Assembly (NCBI GenBank): GCA_018343915.1
Contig: JABRWF010000002.1
Location: forward strand, 1,116,001-1,180,000
Length of the DNA stretch: 64,000 nucleotides
From: Agroathelia rolfsii
Taxonomy: Eukaryota > Basidiomycota > Agaricomycetes > Amylocorticiales > Amylocorticiaceae
Direction: 5' to 3'
Positions within the stretch are counted from its first letter, which is position 1. The number at the start of each line of letters is the position of its first letter. This document shows positions 41,944-54,034 of the stretch, piece by piece. The notes below the pieces were generated by a model, which was not told the DNA's origin, made no database searches, and saw only the letters and a list, made by a program, of their open reading frames with translations. The position numbers and the translations under genes are program-made.

Positions 41944-44303
41944 ATGTCATCTCCCAACGGCAAGGCAAACGTTGAAAACTCCCCTAGCTCTCGAAGACGG
42001 TATTTTCTCATCTGTCCCTACTGATTTCAGTGCATCTTTGATTGACAATGCGCTGTTTTGACGAACTCAGAGATCATTCTTCCGACACCGCACGTACAAA
42101 GCGTTCACCTTCTCGCGAACGCCACGAAAGACGCCGTGAAAGAGACCGTGGCGGAGAACCTGGCTCAGAGCGCAGGCGAAGCCAGGATAGAGGTGGACGA
42201 GACAGAGATCGCTCTCGTGATAGGACTCATCGTGACAGAGAAAGAGGCGTTGACCGTGATAGAGAACGAGAGCGTGAACGCGATAGAGACAGAGATAGGG
42301 ATGTCAGACGCCGTGAGAGTAGAGAAGACAGACACCACCGTGGGGACAGTCGGCATAGCACTCACCGTGAAAGAGACAGGGACCGTGGCGAGCGCGACCG
42401 GGATGATGGACACCGTCGTCGGAAGCGTTCCGACGATGGCGAGGACGTAGATTCTCTGGACGACTCATCTCGCTCGAAGCGCAAGAAGTCAGAAGAAGAT
42501 AAAGATGCCATACCGCCCAGCCCCCGTAGTGCCCGCTCCGACCGCAGAGACCGCTCCCGCGATTCTGACCGCAGGCGTTACCGTGATTCTAGAGATGATT
42601 ATGATGAGTCGCGCTACCGTAGGGGCTCCTCCCGGGATAGGGACAGGGACCGAGATGCCAGACGAGGAGATAGACGCCCACGCTACCGTGACGATGACAT
42701 GCGAGTCGATCGTCGCAGTGAGGTGAGGAGCCCACCTCCCCGGTAAGAGTGTTGTTCAATCGTAATACCTGTTAACTAATACGTTCTCCAGCAGAAAGTC
42801 GCCCAGCTATGAGCCTCGCCAGCAGGAGGACTTTGATATTAATGCCGAGCCCAAGGAAGATGATTCTGAAGCTCGGTCGGTCTTTGTATCTCAGCTTGCT
42901 GCACGTCTTACCGCCCGTGATCTGGGCTACTTCTTTGAAGATAAACTCGGCGAAGGAACTGTTATGGACTCGAGAATCGTAACGGATAGGCTCTCACGCC
43001 GTTCCAAAGGGTGGGTCAGGTGTTACTCATAACCGACAACCGACATGTGCTGAACATCTGCCATAGAATTGGCTATGTTGAGTTTAGGTCCATTGACCTA
43101 GTAGATAAAGCTCTGGCGCTGACCGGAACTATTGTTATGGGTCTTCCTATTATGGTACAACTCACTGAAGCTGAACGCAACAGACTTCATCCAGGTGACG
43201 GGTACGTTGTTATACCTACGCTCAATGTCTTCATTCTCTCATCGCAGTGATATAGGAATCTGAATCTCCCTCCGGGTGTCAGTGCTCCTCATGGCGGCAT
43301 GCAGTATGTGTATTTTCTAATAGCTTCATAACCATTACCATTAACATTTTGTGTGTCCAGGCTATACGTCGGTTCACTGCACTTCAATTTGACAGAGTCA
43401 GACATTAAGCAAGTTTTCGAGCCTTTCGGTGAACTCGAGTTCGTCGACCTCCACAAAGATCCAATGACCAGTCGCAGTAAAGGTTATGCCTTTGTTCAAT
43501 ACAAAAAAGCTGAAGACGCCAAGATGGCCCTTGAGCAAATGGATGGATTTGAACTGGCCGGTAGAAGCGTGAGTTTTTACCTTTGCAATCTTGGCCATCA
43601 CGCAATACTCACATTGCATTTCCTTAGCTACGCGTCAATACTGTGCATGAAAAAGGCACGGTCCGGTATACTCAACAAGATTCTCTGGATGATACTGGAG
43701 GTCTGTCGTTTGGTTCGTGCTAATGGCTTCAACTAACTGATTCTGTCCATGCAGGCGGTAACCTCAATGCTGCTTCACGTCAAGCACTGATGCAAAAACT
43801 TGCTAGGATTGAGCCTACAGCCGTGACACCCCAACCTGTGTAAGCTTTGATTATTTGCCAGTTTGTGTATTTTGCTGATTTGGCTTCAGTGCAAAACCTG
43901 CCATCGCATCCACCATGACTTCCAAGTCAGTTTTGCTCAAGAACATGTTTGATCCCGAAGAGTAAGCTCGGTCTTGTATTTGCGTCACACTATTAATAAT
44001 CTTTTGCACAGGGAAAGCGGTAACGAGTGGGATAAGGAGCTTGCTGAAGACGTCAAAGGCGAATGCGAAGAGAAGTATGGCAAGGTCGAGCGTATCAAAG
44101 TTGAAAAGGAAACACAAGTGAGTATGGAATTCCTTTACTGTATCACATCTAATGTTTATTGTGGTCAGGGCGAGATTTACGTCAAATTCGACTCAGTAGA
44201 GTCGGCCAAGAAGGCTGTCGATGGTTTGAACGGCCGATGGTTCGGTGGAAAGCAAGTTTCGGCCACTTTCATCGCAGATGCCATCATGCAAGCCCACCAG
44301 TAA
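41944..44303 (+). CDS. rsd1: RNA-binding splicing factor, Rsd1/RBM39 (CC1-like)
   Basis: Eleven exons: 41,944-41,999; 42,071-42,742; 42,792-43,010; 43,067-43,201; 43,256-43,303; 43,361-43,568; 43,628-43,700; 43,755-43,839; 43,890-43,961; 44,012-44,117; 44,169-44,303, 602 codons, all phases closing. The N-terminal 240 residues are an RS/RD/RE-rich domain (many RDRDRD and RERERE runs), as in SR-like nuclear proteins. RRM1 (SVFVSQLAARLTARDL...GIGYVEF), RRM2 (LYVGSLHFNLTESD...GYAFVQY). The C-terminal RRM ends in RWFGG, the Arg-X-Phe of UHM domains that bind ULM peptides in SF1, U2AF and SF3b. Family role: branch-site/3' splice-site recognition and alternative splicing in the nucleus. I preferred ATG 41,944 plus a 71-nt intron over the later ATG at 42,048 because it gives a clean RS-domain start. 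Confidence 0.93.
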
Positions 44304-44933
44304 TTCACTTCAGCATCGCTCAGCAGACGTTGATTGTACTCCCTGGTCTTCGTCATGAATATTCTACTTATGTTTGTTGCAGTGCAGGAATTGGAGACGA
44401 CGACGGCAGCGAATCTTATTATACTCTGTTCCATTTCTATTTCTCACTTCTTGTGATATTCTCCTAAAACCGATATGATATATTGCAGGCTTTCTACATT
44501 CGTTTTTCTTGCCGACTTGTCAAGGTAAAATTATACCCCTTGGGGTAGCTGGTTCTATTTGCTTCCAATGACGAATTAATTTTGTAGATCGAAAAAAGAC
44601 AGTTGCAATATGATTTGTTTGCGAGTAATGTTCTATGGAATGGACGGATTCCGTTGATTTCCACTGACCATGATGTGCACATAGGACATTTTGCCATCTT
44701 TCTAGGTTTTTTTAATGTTTAATACGCGGTTCTTCATGGTGATTGGCAAAGCTTGGCCGTAAGGGGTTCATTGTCTAAGTGGCGCAAAACAAACTAGCAA
44801 AGCTAATTGTGATGATGCAGTGCACCCATTTCTTGGTAGTAACATTTCTGTATCTCACTACTTTATGGTGAAACGCAGGATCCATCCTTCATCTTATTTC
44901 CCCCCTATGATTCATTCAGACATCTGGCCTATC
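44304..44933. other. Convergent 3' spacer
   Basis: 630 bp between the stops of the splicing-factor and carboxypeptidase genes. It contains no supported ORF; probably long 3' UTRs. Confidence 0.4.
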
Positions 44934-47461
44934 TTAGAGTGTAGTCTGTCCCAAGAATGCTTGGAAGACATGGAGGCCCAGCGCTAAAAAGTTGACGTTA
45001 TGTTAACATCGGCTAACGGGGAGTATCTAAGCAAGGCAGCTTTACCTGGTTGATCTTCTGGGATCATGTGGCCGGCATTGTCGACTTCTATGTAGGTCAG
45101 ATTCCTGATTTTTTTGTTTGCGGCAGACGCCCGATATCAGTACCTCGGATGTAAATAGCTCTAGCAAAAGAAAAACACATACCGTTCTGAGTGGTAGATG
45201 CCTTTCTGGGTTCCATTGAGTATCAACGGCGTCGAAGGTGCCGTTTGGAAGCCCTGTACATATAACAACGAAATACGTGAACCCCGATTCAACTAGACTG
45301 AAACGTAACCTTGAATCTTACTTGAAGACCACCCCAAGTGAGATTTTGGATGGTAATGCGATCGCCTATTGACAGTGATGAACAAAAAGCAGAGCATTTA
45401 TCGACAAGCAGCTATTTCTCACCCAGATTGAAAAGAATGGCGTCATCCAATCCGTGCCAGAGGTGCAGGCCCGCAGGGAGGTTGGCAAGTAGGTTGGCAA
45501 ATAGTGTTTCGGAGTAAGCTGAAAGGTCATTCTGTATCACGCATCGTTAGGAATGTTCAAATTTCAAAAAAGTTAAGGTTTTTACTCCATCGACAAACAC
45601 ATTCTGCAAGACATTCATAAGCAAACGTATTTAACTGCGAAGACATTGCCAGTGCCAAAATACCTCATTCGAGCAAAGGTTCCAAGTACCAAAGTTGGCA
45701 ACATGAAGGGCCGATTGAACATCGCTGCGCTGTATATCAAATATTCAGATTTTCCTGAATTAACCTCTTCATATAGAGATTTCCACTAACAGAAAAGTAA
45801 GTCTCAATGTAATCCGTCGGTGTGGGACACTGGTCAGTGATGCGGTCTAAACACAAAGATCGTTAACCCCTCGCTTTCATTATTTAGATGTTCAACGTAC
45901 AAATGTTGAAGCACTCATTGACGTCCGTGGCTTCATCGATGAGAGTGTCGAAAAGATCACATCCTGGTGCAACGACGTCCTTGTTACCATTGGGCAGGTT
46001 GATCTTGCCAGACGGTGGGTATTTCTAGATAAAGTGAGCGTCAGATTCCATTTTAGAAAAACAAATACACTTGAGGATCATAATCACGATTTCGTTCAGG
46101 ACAGCTGTGTAGCCACAGGAAGACGCTTTCTTCTCTAGTGATGATACTTGGGAGTTGGAGAGCCCAAGAGTTGACTGCCATGTTGCGGAGAAGTTGGCCG
46201 CCGGGATTTCCTCGGAAGTGACGCTACAGACAATCAGAGACTTAATTGAGGAATTCAGAATAGACTATGTTTGCGCATGCCACGAACAAGCTGGAGTAGA
46301 CACCGTCATTGATGAGGAGACCCTGAAGATTCAATGGAAGCGCAGCTTTCTCGGAGGCGCTTGCTTCAATGATTCGGGTCGCAATGTAGGGGATGTAGAA
46401 GCCTGGAAATAACGCAAAATAAGCTTTATCACATCACCCATTTGGATGCATTGGCGTACCAGCATAGCTTTCTCCGGCGATATAAAGTTTCTAATAAAGA
46501 TCAGCAATTTATTTATTGTCAATAGGGGAGAGATTGAAAAAGGTTAATGTAACAAACCTTGGCAGCGAGTTCGGGAAAGACGGAATAAAATTGCTCCCTG
46601 GAAATAATTGAGCTGAATATAACATCTGAAGGGGATGGCTGAAACTTACAGGAAACCATAGAATTCGTTTGCAAGTTGGGACTCGTTGGTAATGTTAGGT
46701 GTCCCCAAAGTAAATCCCGTACCAACAGGTTGATCGATGTAGACCTTATGAGGTTTGTATTAATATATTAAGTTATCATGTTGATTGGAAATAGACTTAC
46801 GACATCAGATGCAGTTGTCCATGCGTAGGGGTTTGCAACTGGTCCAGAAGTTCCGGGCTGCCAGGACACGGGCCCATTTTCCTATGAGTAACAACGGTAA
46901 GGGTGTATCATAACTATATCGAGTTTGCACTGGCCTACTTCTAGGAAACCGTCCAATGAGCTGCAGCCCGGTCCACCATTAAGCCAGATCTGAAATACGC
47001 GTTAGAAGGGACGATTTCATTTGATCATGTAAATATAGAAATCATCTCACTGTTAATTGATCGGACTCGGTGGATTGGCTTGATGGCCAGTACCAGAAGA
47101 AGAGTTTCTAGGTCCAGATATTATTAGGAGGACAGTGCTCAAAGATAAGAACTTGGCATACCTTGGTTTCTGATTTAGATGACGAAATAGGCAGACGGCC
47201 AGCCCACGAGTCTTGTAAGGGGAATGCCACAAGCGGTAGAGCAGAAGAGTTCACAGCAAAGCTCGATGCGTTCGCGTTCTTGAAAGTCGGCGTGTAGAAT
47301 TTAGCATACTCTTCACGTTTGCTCTCGCTCTCAGCAGCTGGCCTGGCAGCAGCGTGTTGATTCACGTATTCCTTCGGGCCACGAAGCCGGTTAACCGCAT
47401 CGTTCGCAAATGCGGAAGGAGCTAAGGCGAGGAGTGCGATGCAGATATGCTTATAGAACAT
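44934..47461 (-). CDS. Secreted serine carboxypeptidase (peptidase family S10)
   Basis: Eighteen exons, 500 codons: 47,461-47,162; 47,107-47,051; 46,989-46,939; 46,881-46,801; 46,744-46,650; 46,597-46,558; 46,490-46,460; 46,402-46,288; 46,223-46,088; 46,024-45,901; 45,846-45,791; 45,729-45,664; 45,603-45,586; 45,531-45,423; 45,365-45,322; 45,253-45,183; 45,104-45,046; 44,983-44,934. Signal peptide of about 19 residues (ends SAFA). Oxyanion/substrate motif [13 protein letters not shown]; nucleophile Ser216 in GESYAG; Asp419 or 420 in [10 protein letters not shown]; His477 in [11 protein letters not shown]. It removes C-terminal residues from peptides in acidic secretory or extracellular space. 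Exon 13 is an 18-nt microexon. The donor of exon 8 is GTTCGT and that of exon 9 GTGATT; both were needed to keep the family sequence in frame. Confidence 0.93.
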
Positions 47462-49185
47462 CGTCTGCAGTTATGACTGCCGGAAGGTGTAAGTGTGTCA
47501 CTCGACAAGATAGCAGTATTTATATCTTGTGCAGCACATATTTTGCTCATAAGAGAACGGGATATACGGAGAAATAGGCCGTTTCGAAGGGTCGATGGCG
47601 CGATCATCCCAGCTTCATACGAAGGCTTCGGGTGGACAAGTCATGGGCAACTGCTTCGAGAAATACGAGCACATGGGCTGGGCAGATCCGGCGGAGCTCT
47701 AGTTCGGGCGTATCACACAGTCTCCTGATGAGCCATATGGATTTGCCAGCATGAGTACATGAGCCCTGGGACTGTTCTCATAACAACTAGTCACTCCGAG
47801 TCATGTGGAGCCACATATTTGAGACATAAAGCCAAGTGGCAGAAGGATTTCTGTCACGACTTTGATCTGTAACGAGCCGTACTTCAGTGGTTTATGGAAA
47901 TAGGACATAGCAATCTTTTGCCCCCACCGTAACTAATTAAATGTTCGTTTATATTCCAATGATCAAATTAAAGCGATCGAGATGGATACGATACGATAAC
48001 CAATGTGCGCCAAGATTTACTGTTTAACTTTTTTTGTCTTTCTCGACACAGAAGTCTCACAGCAGTCTCGGATTACCTGATAACGGATGCATGAGATATG
48101 CTACTGTTTAATCTAAATCACGAGGGGTTTGGTACCATGTGGTTCCTCCCTTCGAGTCTAGGCACCCTGTGCGGTTTCTAGAGATGATCCAAGGTTCTAG
48201 CGCTGCTCAGGTGCTGAGCAAAACAACGGACTGTAGGGCGAGGTAGTCGATCGAACGAACTAAAATAGGAACATGGTAATGGTAGCTTGAAAGTTACTAA
48301 GATACTGGATACGTGACAGGAGGTATTGAGTCTCGTGATATCTAAACTTGATCGCCCATTACTGGCCCGCCGGAACTCCAGATGAGTAACAAAATATGAT
48401 AATCCGGGCGCCTCAGACACAAGAATTGGAAGCTATCTTAGTGAAATGATATGATAGTTTCAAAGTCTGATCTAAAAAAACCAAGGTTACTACTGGAATA
48501 GCATAAAGTAATGATTGAGCTGGAGATGGACAATGGACATGGTAGTCGGTGTTCCTTTTGTTTACGGACATTCGAGTTAAATGATTGAGTGGATCGATGA
48601 TATGTTATAACTTGCCTACAAGTGCGTGCAATAATACACTTAGTGTCAGTACATACATGGCTAACTTTTGGCCTTCATAGCCAAAAGTTAATACAAGTAC
48701 ACTCAAGCCCAATGGGATGTTTCATTCACATAGAAAAGAGCAGTAACCTCAAACATTTTGATGTAATATGTACAAGCTATTGAGCTACCTGCACAAATGA
48801 GGACGACCAATATCTACGTTGCTTCTGAATTGCGGTGCATCTTCGAATGCAATAGAGAAAAGAAACAATCATGAAGGGTATTTATTGGTGGGTTTATTCC
48901 CAGCACCAAAGTGGTTTTATATTGATAGGGAATAGATAACTCTGTCGGATAAAAATTGTTGCATTTATGGCACTGAAAACATTCAAGACATGAGCGAAGT
49001 GGCGTTGCTAGATGTGCCGCATGCCACTGGCAGTGCAAGTTATCAGAATTCAGAGGAGCGAGTGAGAGCAGGAAGTCACATAAACCCAGGCACCGAATCG
49101 TGATGATCCTGCTTAGGTCAGCTCAGTGGTTACGCTGCCTGGTCGTCGGACCGGCCAAGAGCCTCGCTGCCTTGCTCTGAAGACC
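47462..49185. other. Divergent intergenic region
   Basis: 1.7 kb between the carboxypeptidase and Rab genes, which point away from each other. All frames are short. I see no RNA gene or repeat that I can support; presumably promoters and 5' UTRs. Confidence 0.4.
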
Positions 49186-50395
49186 ATGACCAACGACGAC
49201 TATGGCGGCGATGCCACAGAATTACTCGAGACTTATGGTGTGTGTGCATTAGTTTATTTGTGATTCAAGCTATATAATGGTCTGTACAGATTTCCTGATG
49301 AAATACATTGTGATTGGTAGGAGACGAGGTGTTGAAAAACGTTGTGTGCACTTGTGCTTACTGGTTCGTGCAGGTGAAGCTGGAACAGGGAAATCGTGCC
49401 TACTTCATCACTTTACGCATAATTCCTGTATGTCTATACTTCTGAAATCCTTGATATCAAAAGCCCGTGGGAATCCTGGATTGATTACTCAAGGACAATT
49501 CGGTTTATATGTCCAGTCAAAGACCATTCTCAACACACTATCGGTGTGGAGTTTTCGAGTCGGACAGTCAAGCTGGGGGAGAAAAGGATCAAGCTACAAG
49601 TGTGTCTTGCATCACCACCCTGTCTACAATGTGCTAGTGTCTAATTTTGCCCCCTTTAGTTATGGGATACCGCTGGGCAAGAGCGCTTTCGGTGCGTGCA
49701 ATCATATCCATCTGCCCTTGCCCTATCTCTTGATAGGGCCATCCACCTGCCGATGGCTGCTCACCACCGCGCATAGATCTGTCACTAGGAGCTATTACCG
49801 AGGTGCCGCAGGCGCAATACTCGTTTATGACATCACCAAGTTCGTACCTATGAACTTGTGCATCACCGGACTCCTAATTTACGCTACTTTGTTCAGCCGC
49901 GATTCATTTGTGAATTTATCACGGTGGCTGGCTGATGCACGAGCGCTTGCCAGTCCGCATTTAGTCACCGTCCTAGTTGGCAATAAATCTGACCGAGAAG
50001 ATGAACGAGAAGTGGAGTGGGCAGAGGCCAGCCGCTGGGCTGCAGAGAATGGTACGTTTGTGCGCTTATCACATCCATTTCACTGTAAATGTCTGTTTCT
50101 GATTGTGGATACATCAGACGTCCACTTTCTAGAGGCTTCATCACTTACAGGGGATAATATTGAGGCACCGTTTCTGCTTGCCGCCCGCTCAATACTGCTT
50201 TCCATCGAGTCAGGAGTACTTGATCCGGAGAAGGCAGGTAGTGGTGTTAGCTATGGTGACAGGGCGCTGCGTCGCGTCAATTCTTCCAGTCGGCTTAGCT
50301 TTGGCAGCTTAAGCTATGGACGAAACAGGAAGAAGGGAACAGTTAAACTCGGTGTGAAATCTTGGGTACCAGGAACGAAGTGCTGCAATTCTTAA
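49186..50395 (+). CDS. ypt4: Rab4-family small GTPase
   Basis: Eight exons: 49,186-49,237; 49,290-49,316; 49,374-49,427; 49,517-49,599; 49,660-49,691; 49,777-49,839; 49,897-50,051; 50,118-50,395, 247 codons. P-loop GEAGTGKS; switch I effector loop [12 protein letters not shown]; switch [21 protein letters not shown]; guanine specificity NKSD and EASSLTG. The stretch [22 protein letters not shown] matches the diagnostic Rab4 C-terminal segment. It ends CCNS, a geranylgeranylation site. Rab4 proteins control recycling from early endosomes to the plasma membrane. The tail is longer than usual (Ser/Arg-rich insert before CCNS). The donor of exon 6 is GTTCGT. Confidence 0.93.
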
Positions 50396-51258
50396 GTCTC
50401 GGTGATAATGCACGTGAGTGGCTTGTATTAATCTATCAAGCCCCTGTCGTGATCGAGTCCCATCTACTTCTCAGCTCCAGCTCATTCATCATTTGCATTC
50501 ATCTATCATATTATACCCCCTCTGCCACATACCATAACTCCCCCTTGGTATTTTATGTGAGCCATCCAATTTGTCTGCAGCTCCACTGTGCCAAGCTGAC
50601 TGGCGGTATATTCCAGTTGATTCTGATCACAATCACCCCTGTTGATATCTACGACTATTTTGGATAAGTTAGGATATGTCTGCCCCCCATGTAATCTGCC
50701 TTTTTAACTGATCTAATCGTATAACCGTTGTACCGTGATCCGACGAGTGATTGTTGCTCTATTCAGGCGACATGAGCTACAGTGGCGAGCGGACCGGACG
50801 GTTCTCGGATTTGCTTCCGGTGTGATCACGAAGGCGTCACGAAGGCGAGGTGCGTGTCCCGGTATCTGATCCTAGCGAGTAATCCCCACATGGATAGACA
50901 CCGCGCATATGCGATGAGCATGCGCTGGCACTGCCGTCGATATGCTGGCAGTCCATGTTGCCGACATACATTCCAAGACAATCCATTCATTGAACCGGCT
51001 CAGCTGATCGCTGGCCCACCTTCCCCCGCATCGACATGGGCCAGATAGAACTCACAATTGACAGAACCATGCTACCCTCTACGAATGTTGCGATATCCCG
51101 GGCTTCATCCGAGTCCTCCACGTCGCAATGTTGCTAGCCTAGCACATCTAAATCATAATTTGTGCCCTCGTTGCAAGTTGTCCTTCATCCACAACCATCT
51201 CTCTTGAGTGTATCGCAAGTATCCTTGTCGCAGGACGACTCTACGAGCAGTGTGCTCA
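50396..51258. other. Intergenic, promoter of the mucin-like gene
   Basis: About 860 bp. Short frames only; nothing recognised. Confidence 0.35.
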
Positions 51259-53778
51259 ATGGGCAGTAAACATTCCTCCTTGGCTGGTAAGATCTTTTTT
51301 CAAGCCACATCAATCGCGGCCTGTCTTGCCCTGCCCCTTCGTCATCTGGCAGTGTCAAGCCCAGCGCCTCCGATCTGCCAGCTTCGACTTTTCAATCATG
51401 ACTTGGGGGACTAATCTGATGACCTATTACGCAACTTATAGTGGATTCGTCCTCGGTCGGGGTACATAACAGCTCATCATCAGTCTCAGTGTCCTCCCAG
51501 ACGAGTCTTTCCCGCACGTCACTATCGTCGTCTACAGTACTTTCATCGCAATCGGCTTCACGTCCCTCATCCAGCCCTAGCGCCTCTTCTGGGTCTCTTG
51601 AAAGCAGCTCTGGATTATCGAATTCGCATTCAGTTAGCTCAGGGATCGCTGCAGCGCATACCGGCGGCCTTGCAGTTAATAGCGTATCTACGGCGTCCTC
51701 GCAGACAGTGGTATCTGCACAGTCATCTGCCGCAGTAGAGCACGCAGTCAACAGCAGTTCTCCCACAACTGCATCGTCCGCTGCTACGGCTTCTTCTTCT
51801 GAATTGGGACAGGCTCAACCAGTCGCATCTATTTCGGCAATCCAGTCATCCGTGACCTCGGCATCTGTTCACTCGTCTTCCTCTACAGACACGAGCCCCG
51901 CAGCTTCTTCTTCTCATTCTACAGCTGTGGCTTCGTAAGTGATATCAATATTGAATACGGTCACGCTTGTTTTCTTATAACCGCACAATATCAGTGCCTC
52001 TCCTTCCACGTCAAAAGTCGGTGCTGCCACCAGCTCTGTTGCGCAGCCCAGCACCGTGTCTGGCAACAGCTTTGTCGCTGCCGGTAGTTTTGAGTCCCTT
52101 TCCGCTACAGTTTCGTCGTCGTCGTCATCATCATCGACCTCAACATCCGAGTCTTCTTCTGGCACCGGAAAAGCATCGCCAATGACTTCGGCATCTAGTA
52201 GTGTCGGCGAATCTACGGAGCATGTCAGCGGCACGAGCTCTTCATCGTCCACCGCTTCGCCTGCTAGCACGAGTGCTACACCAACGAGCGCTCATGCTGC
52301 TGGTACTGTACAATCTACGTCTAGTGTCAGTACCCCGCAAACAGAATCAACTTCTGCTTCCGAGCCGCATTCATCATCATCAGAAACGATCGTGTCTAGC
52401 GTTGTCATCACCGGTAAGTTATCAGACTTATATTTACATAGAAAGTGATTGTAAAGATTGGCTGCTTTGTTTCTGATCATGGTTATTTGTTTCGTGATGT
52501 ACAGAGTCATCGGGATCTTCATACACGCATACATTCACCTCTACGAGCGTGATCACTGTCAAGCCAGTGTCTACTTTTTCCACTCCTGTTGCTGTAACTG
52601 TGACTTCTGCGGGAAAGGTGGTGGCCGCTACCCCTGCGGTAGTTACGACGTATTCTACTTCGGAGCTGCCTGGTGGCTCTTATACTACTATAAGTATGCG
52701 GCTTCTCTCTCATGGGTTTATGATGTCATCCTGACTTTCATTCTAGCTTATGTGGTGGCAAACCCTAGCGGCGTCTTTGAAGGAGGTTCTGAGGGCATTA
52801 GCAACCATTCGTTCGTACTCATTCATTCGTCCACTTGCGTATTGATGGAAAGACTCAACCATTCCTTCTGTTAGGTTCTTCTCAAACCATGGCGCAGTAG
52901 CTGGAGTATTTGTCGTAGTTGGTATTATTATCGCTTCCATGTTCGCATGCTGCGGTCTCTTCTTGTGGCGTAGGCGTAGCCGCCAGAAGCGCGAGCGCTT
53001 GCGTGCAGGCATGACATGGCCCCCTCAGACAGCTGCAGCCAGTCAACCTCCCATGGGTGTCATTCACTGGGGTAGCAGAGCACACAGCCCACGCTCAGAT
53101 GCTCAATCGGACCTTCCTCTTTCCGCTCAGCCGCTCGCTGGCAACATGGAGCAACAGCAGCAGCAACGGCAACCATCGTCAGCCATTCCGATGACATCCA
53201 CTTCATGGCAATATCATGGTCCATTCCACGACTCGTACTACGATTCCCAACCGACTGCCGTGCCCCTCGATGGCGAATACAAACAGCAGGACAGCGGCCG
53301 GGCCTCAAAGCGTGTCTCATTAGCCCCGTCCAGTCCGTCAATTTATCCGGCGGCGCTTCCTCGGGACGCTGACTCGTTCTATGGCTCTTCGGAGGATAAC
53401 AACGATGATCAGCCGGACTCACCCCAGTATCCAACAGCTGCACGTGCAAGATCACCCCCAGCCTCGGGGAGACGCAAGTTGCTGATCCAGCCGTATGATC
53501 CCATGACACCCCCGGTGTCTGACTCGGAGACGCAGGCCTCGTCGAACACCCTCGCAGCTTCGGCAGGACGACCGCTGACGATGGAGTCTATTCTGGACGA
53601 AGATGTGAATAACCCTGCTTTCAAGACACACCTGAAGCATCTTCTGCACATGTCGCAGGCTGGACGTAACGTGAGTGTTTACCTCCTTTTTTTCTTCCAG
53701 AAATAGTGATATGCCGATGATGCTAATACCCTTGTCGTGATTGTTTTGTAGATGGCCACCTCAGACAGTTTCTTGTGA
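51259..53778 (+). CDS. Mucin-like Ser/Thr-rich single-pass membrane protein 1
   Basis: Main exons 51,442-51,934; 51,995-52,413; 52,505-52,693; 52,747-52,810; 52,875-53,670; 53,752-53,778 (phases close). The first exon is uncertain: ATG 51,259 opens a frame with a signal-like hydrophobic stretch (IFFQATSIAACLALPL) that can join exon 2 through a weak donor near 51,340; a GTAAGA donor at 51,287 would skip that stretch. The ectodomain is about 300 residues of Ser, Thr, Ala and Val, surely heavily O-mannosylated. Then comes a YTYTFTSTSVITV type segment, a membrane helix (AVAGVFVVVGIIIASMFACCGLF) and a basic, Pro/Gln/Ser-rich tail. The architecture recalls yeast wall sensors (Wsc/Mid2 type) without a recognisable WSC domain. 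The last exon encodes only nine codons including the stop. Confidence 0.75.
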
Positions 53779-54034
53779 TATATATCCATGATGGCTTAAT
53801 GCTTTCTTTTCTTATTTTTGTTGGACTAAAAGCATTCGCTGTGATGCATATATGCGCATACATGTATTTGCGGCAACTTGTAGCATATATTAAGGAGGTT
53901 ATTTGTATGATTACACACGTAGATGAAGGTTACATGGAAACAAAAAATTTCATCCACATGCATATATACATATCATCGTTGTCATGTATGCAAAAACATA
54001 CCCTCACCAACCATCGCGTATGTTTTTTTTTTTT
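53779..54034. other. Convergent 3' spacer
   Basis: 256 bp between convergent genes, with a 14-nt T run near 54,023-54,036 at the end of the hydrolase CDS. Nothing else seen. Confidence 0.35.

Noticed and set aside
42058..42450. 130-codon forward ORF rich in Glu, Val, Ile
   Set aside because: An out-of-frame reading of the RS/RD repeat region of the splicing-factor gene.
49116..49170. tRNA-like D-arm sequence (AGCTCAGTGGTTA)
   Set aside because: No matching acceptor stem, anticodon arm or B box follows; it sits in the 5' leader of the Rab4 gene.
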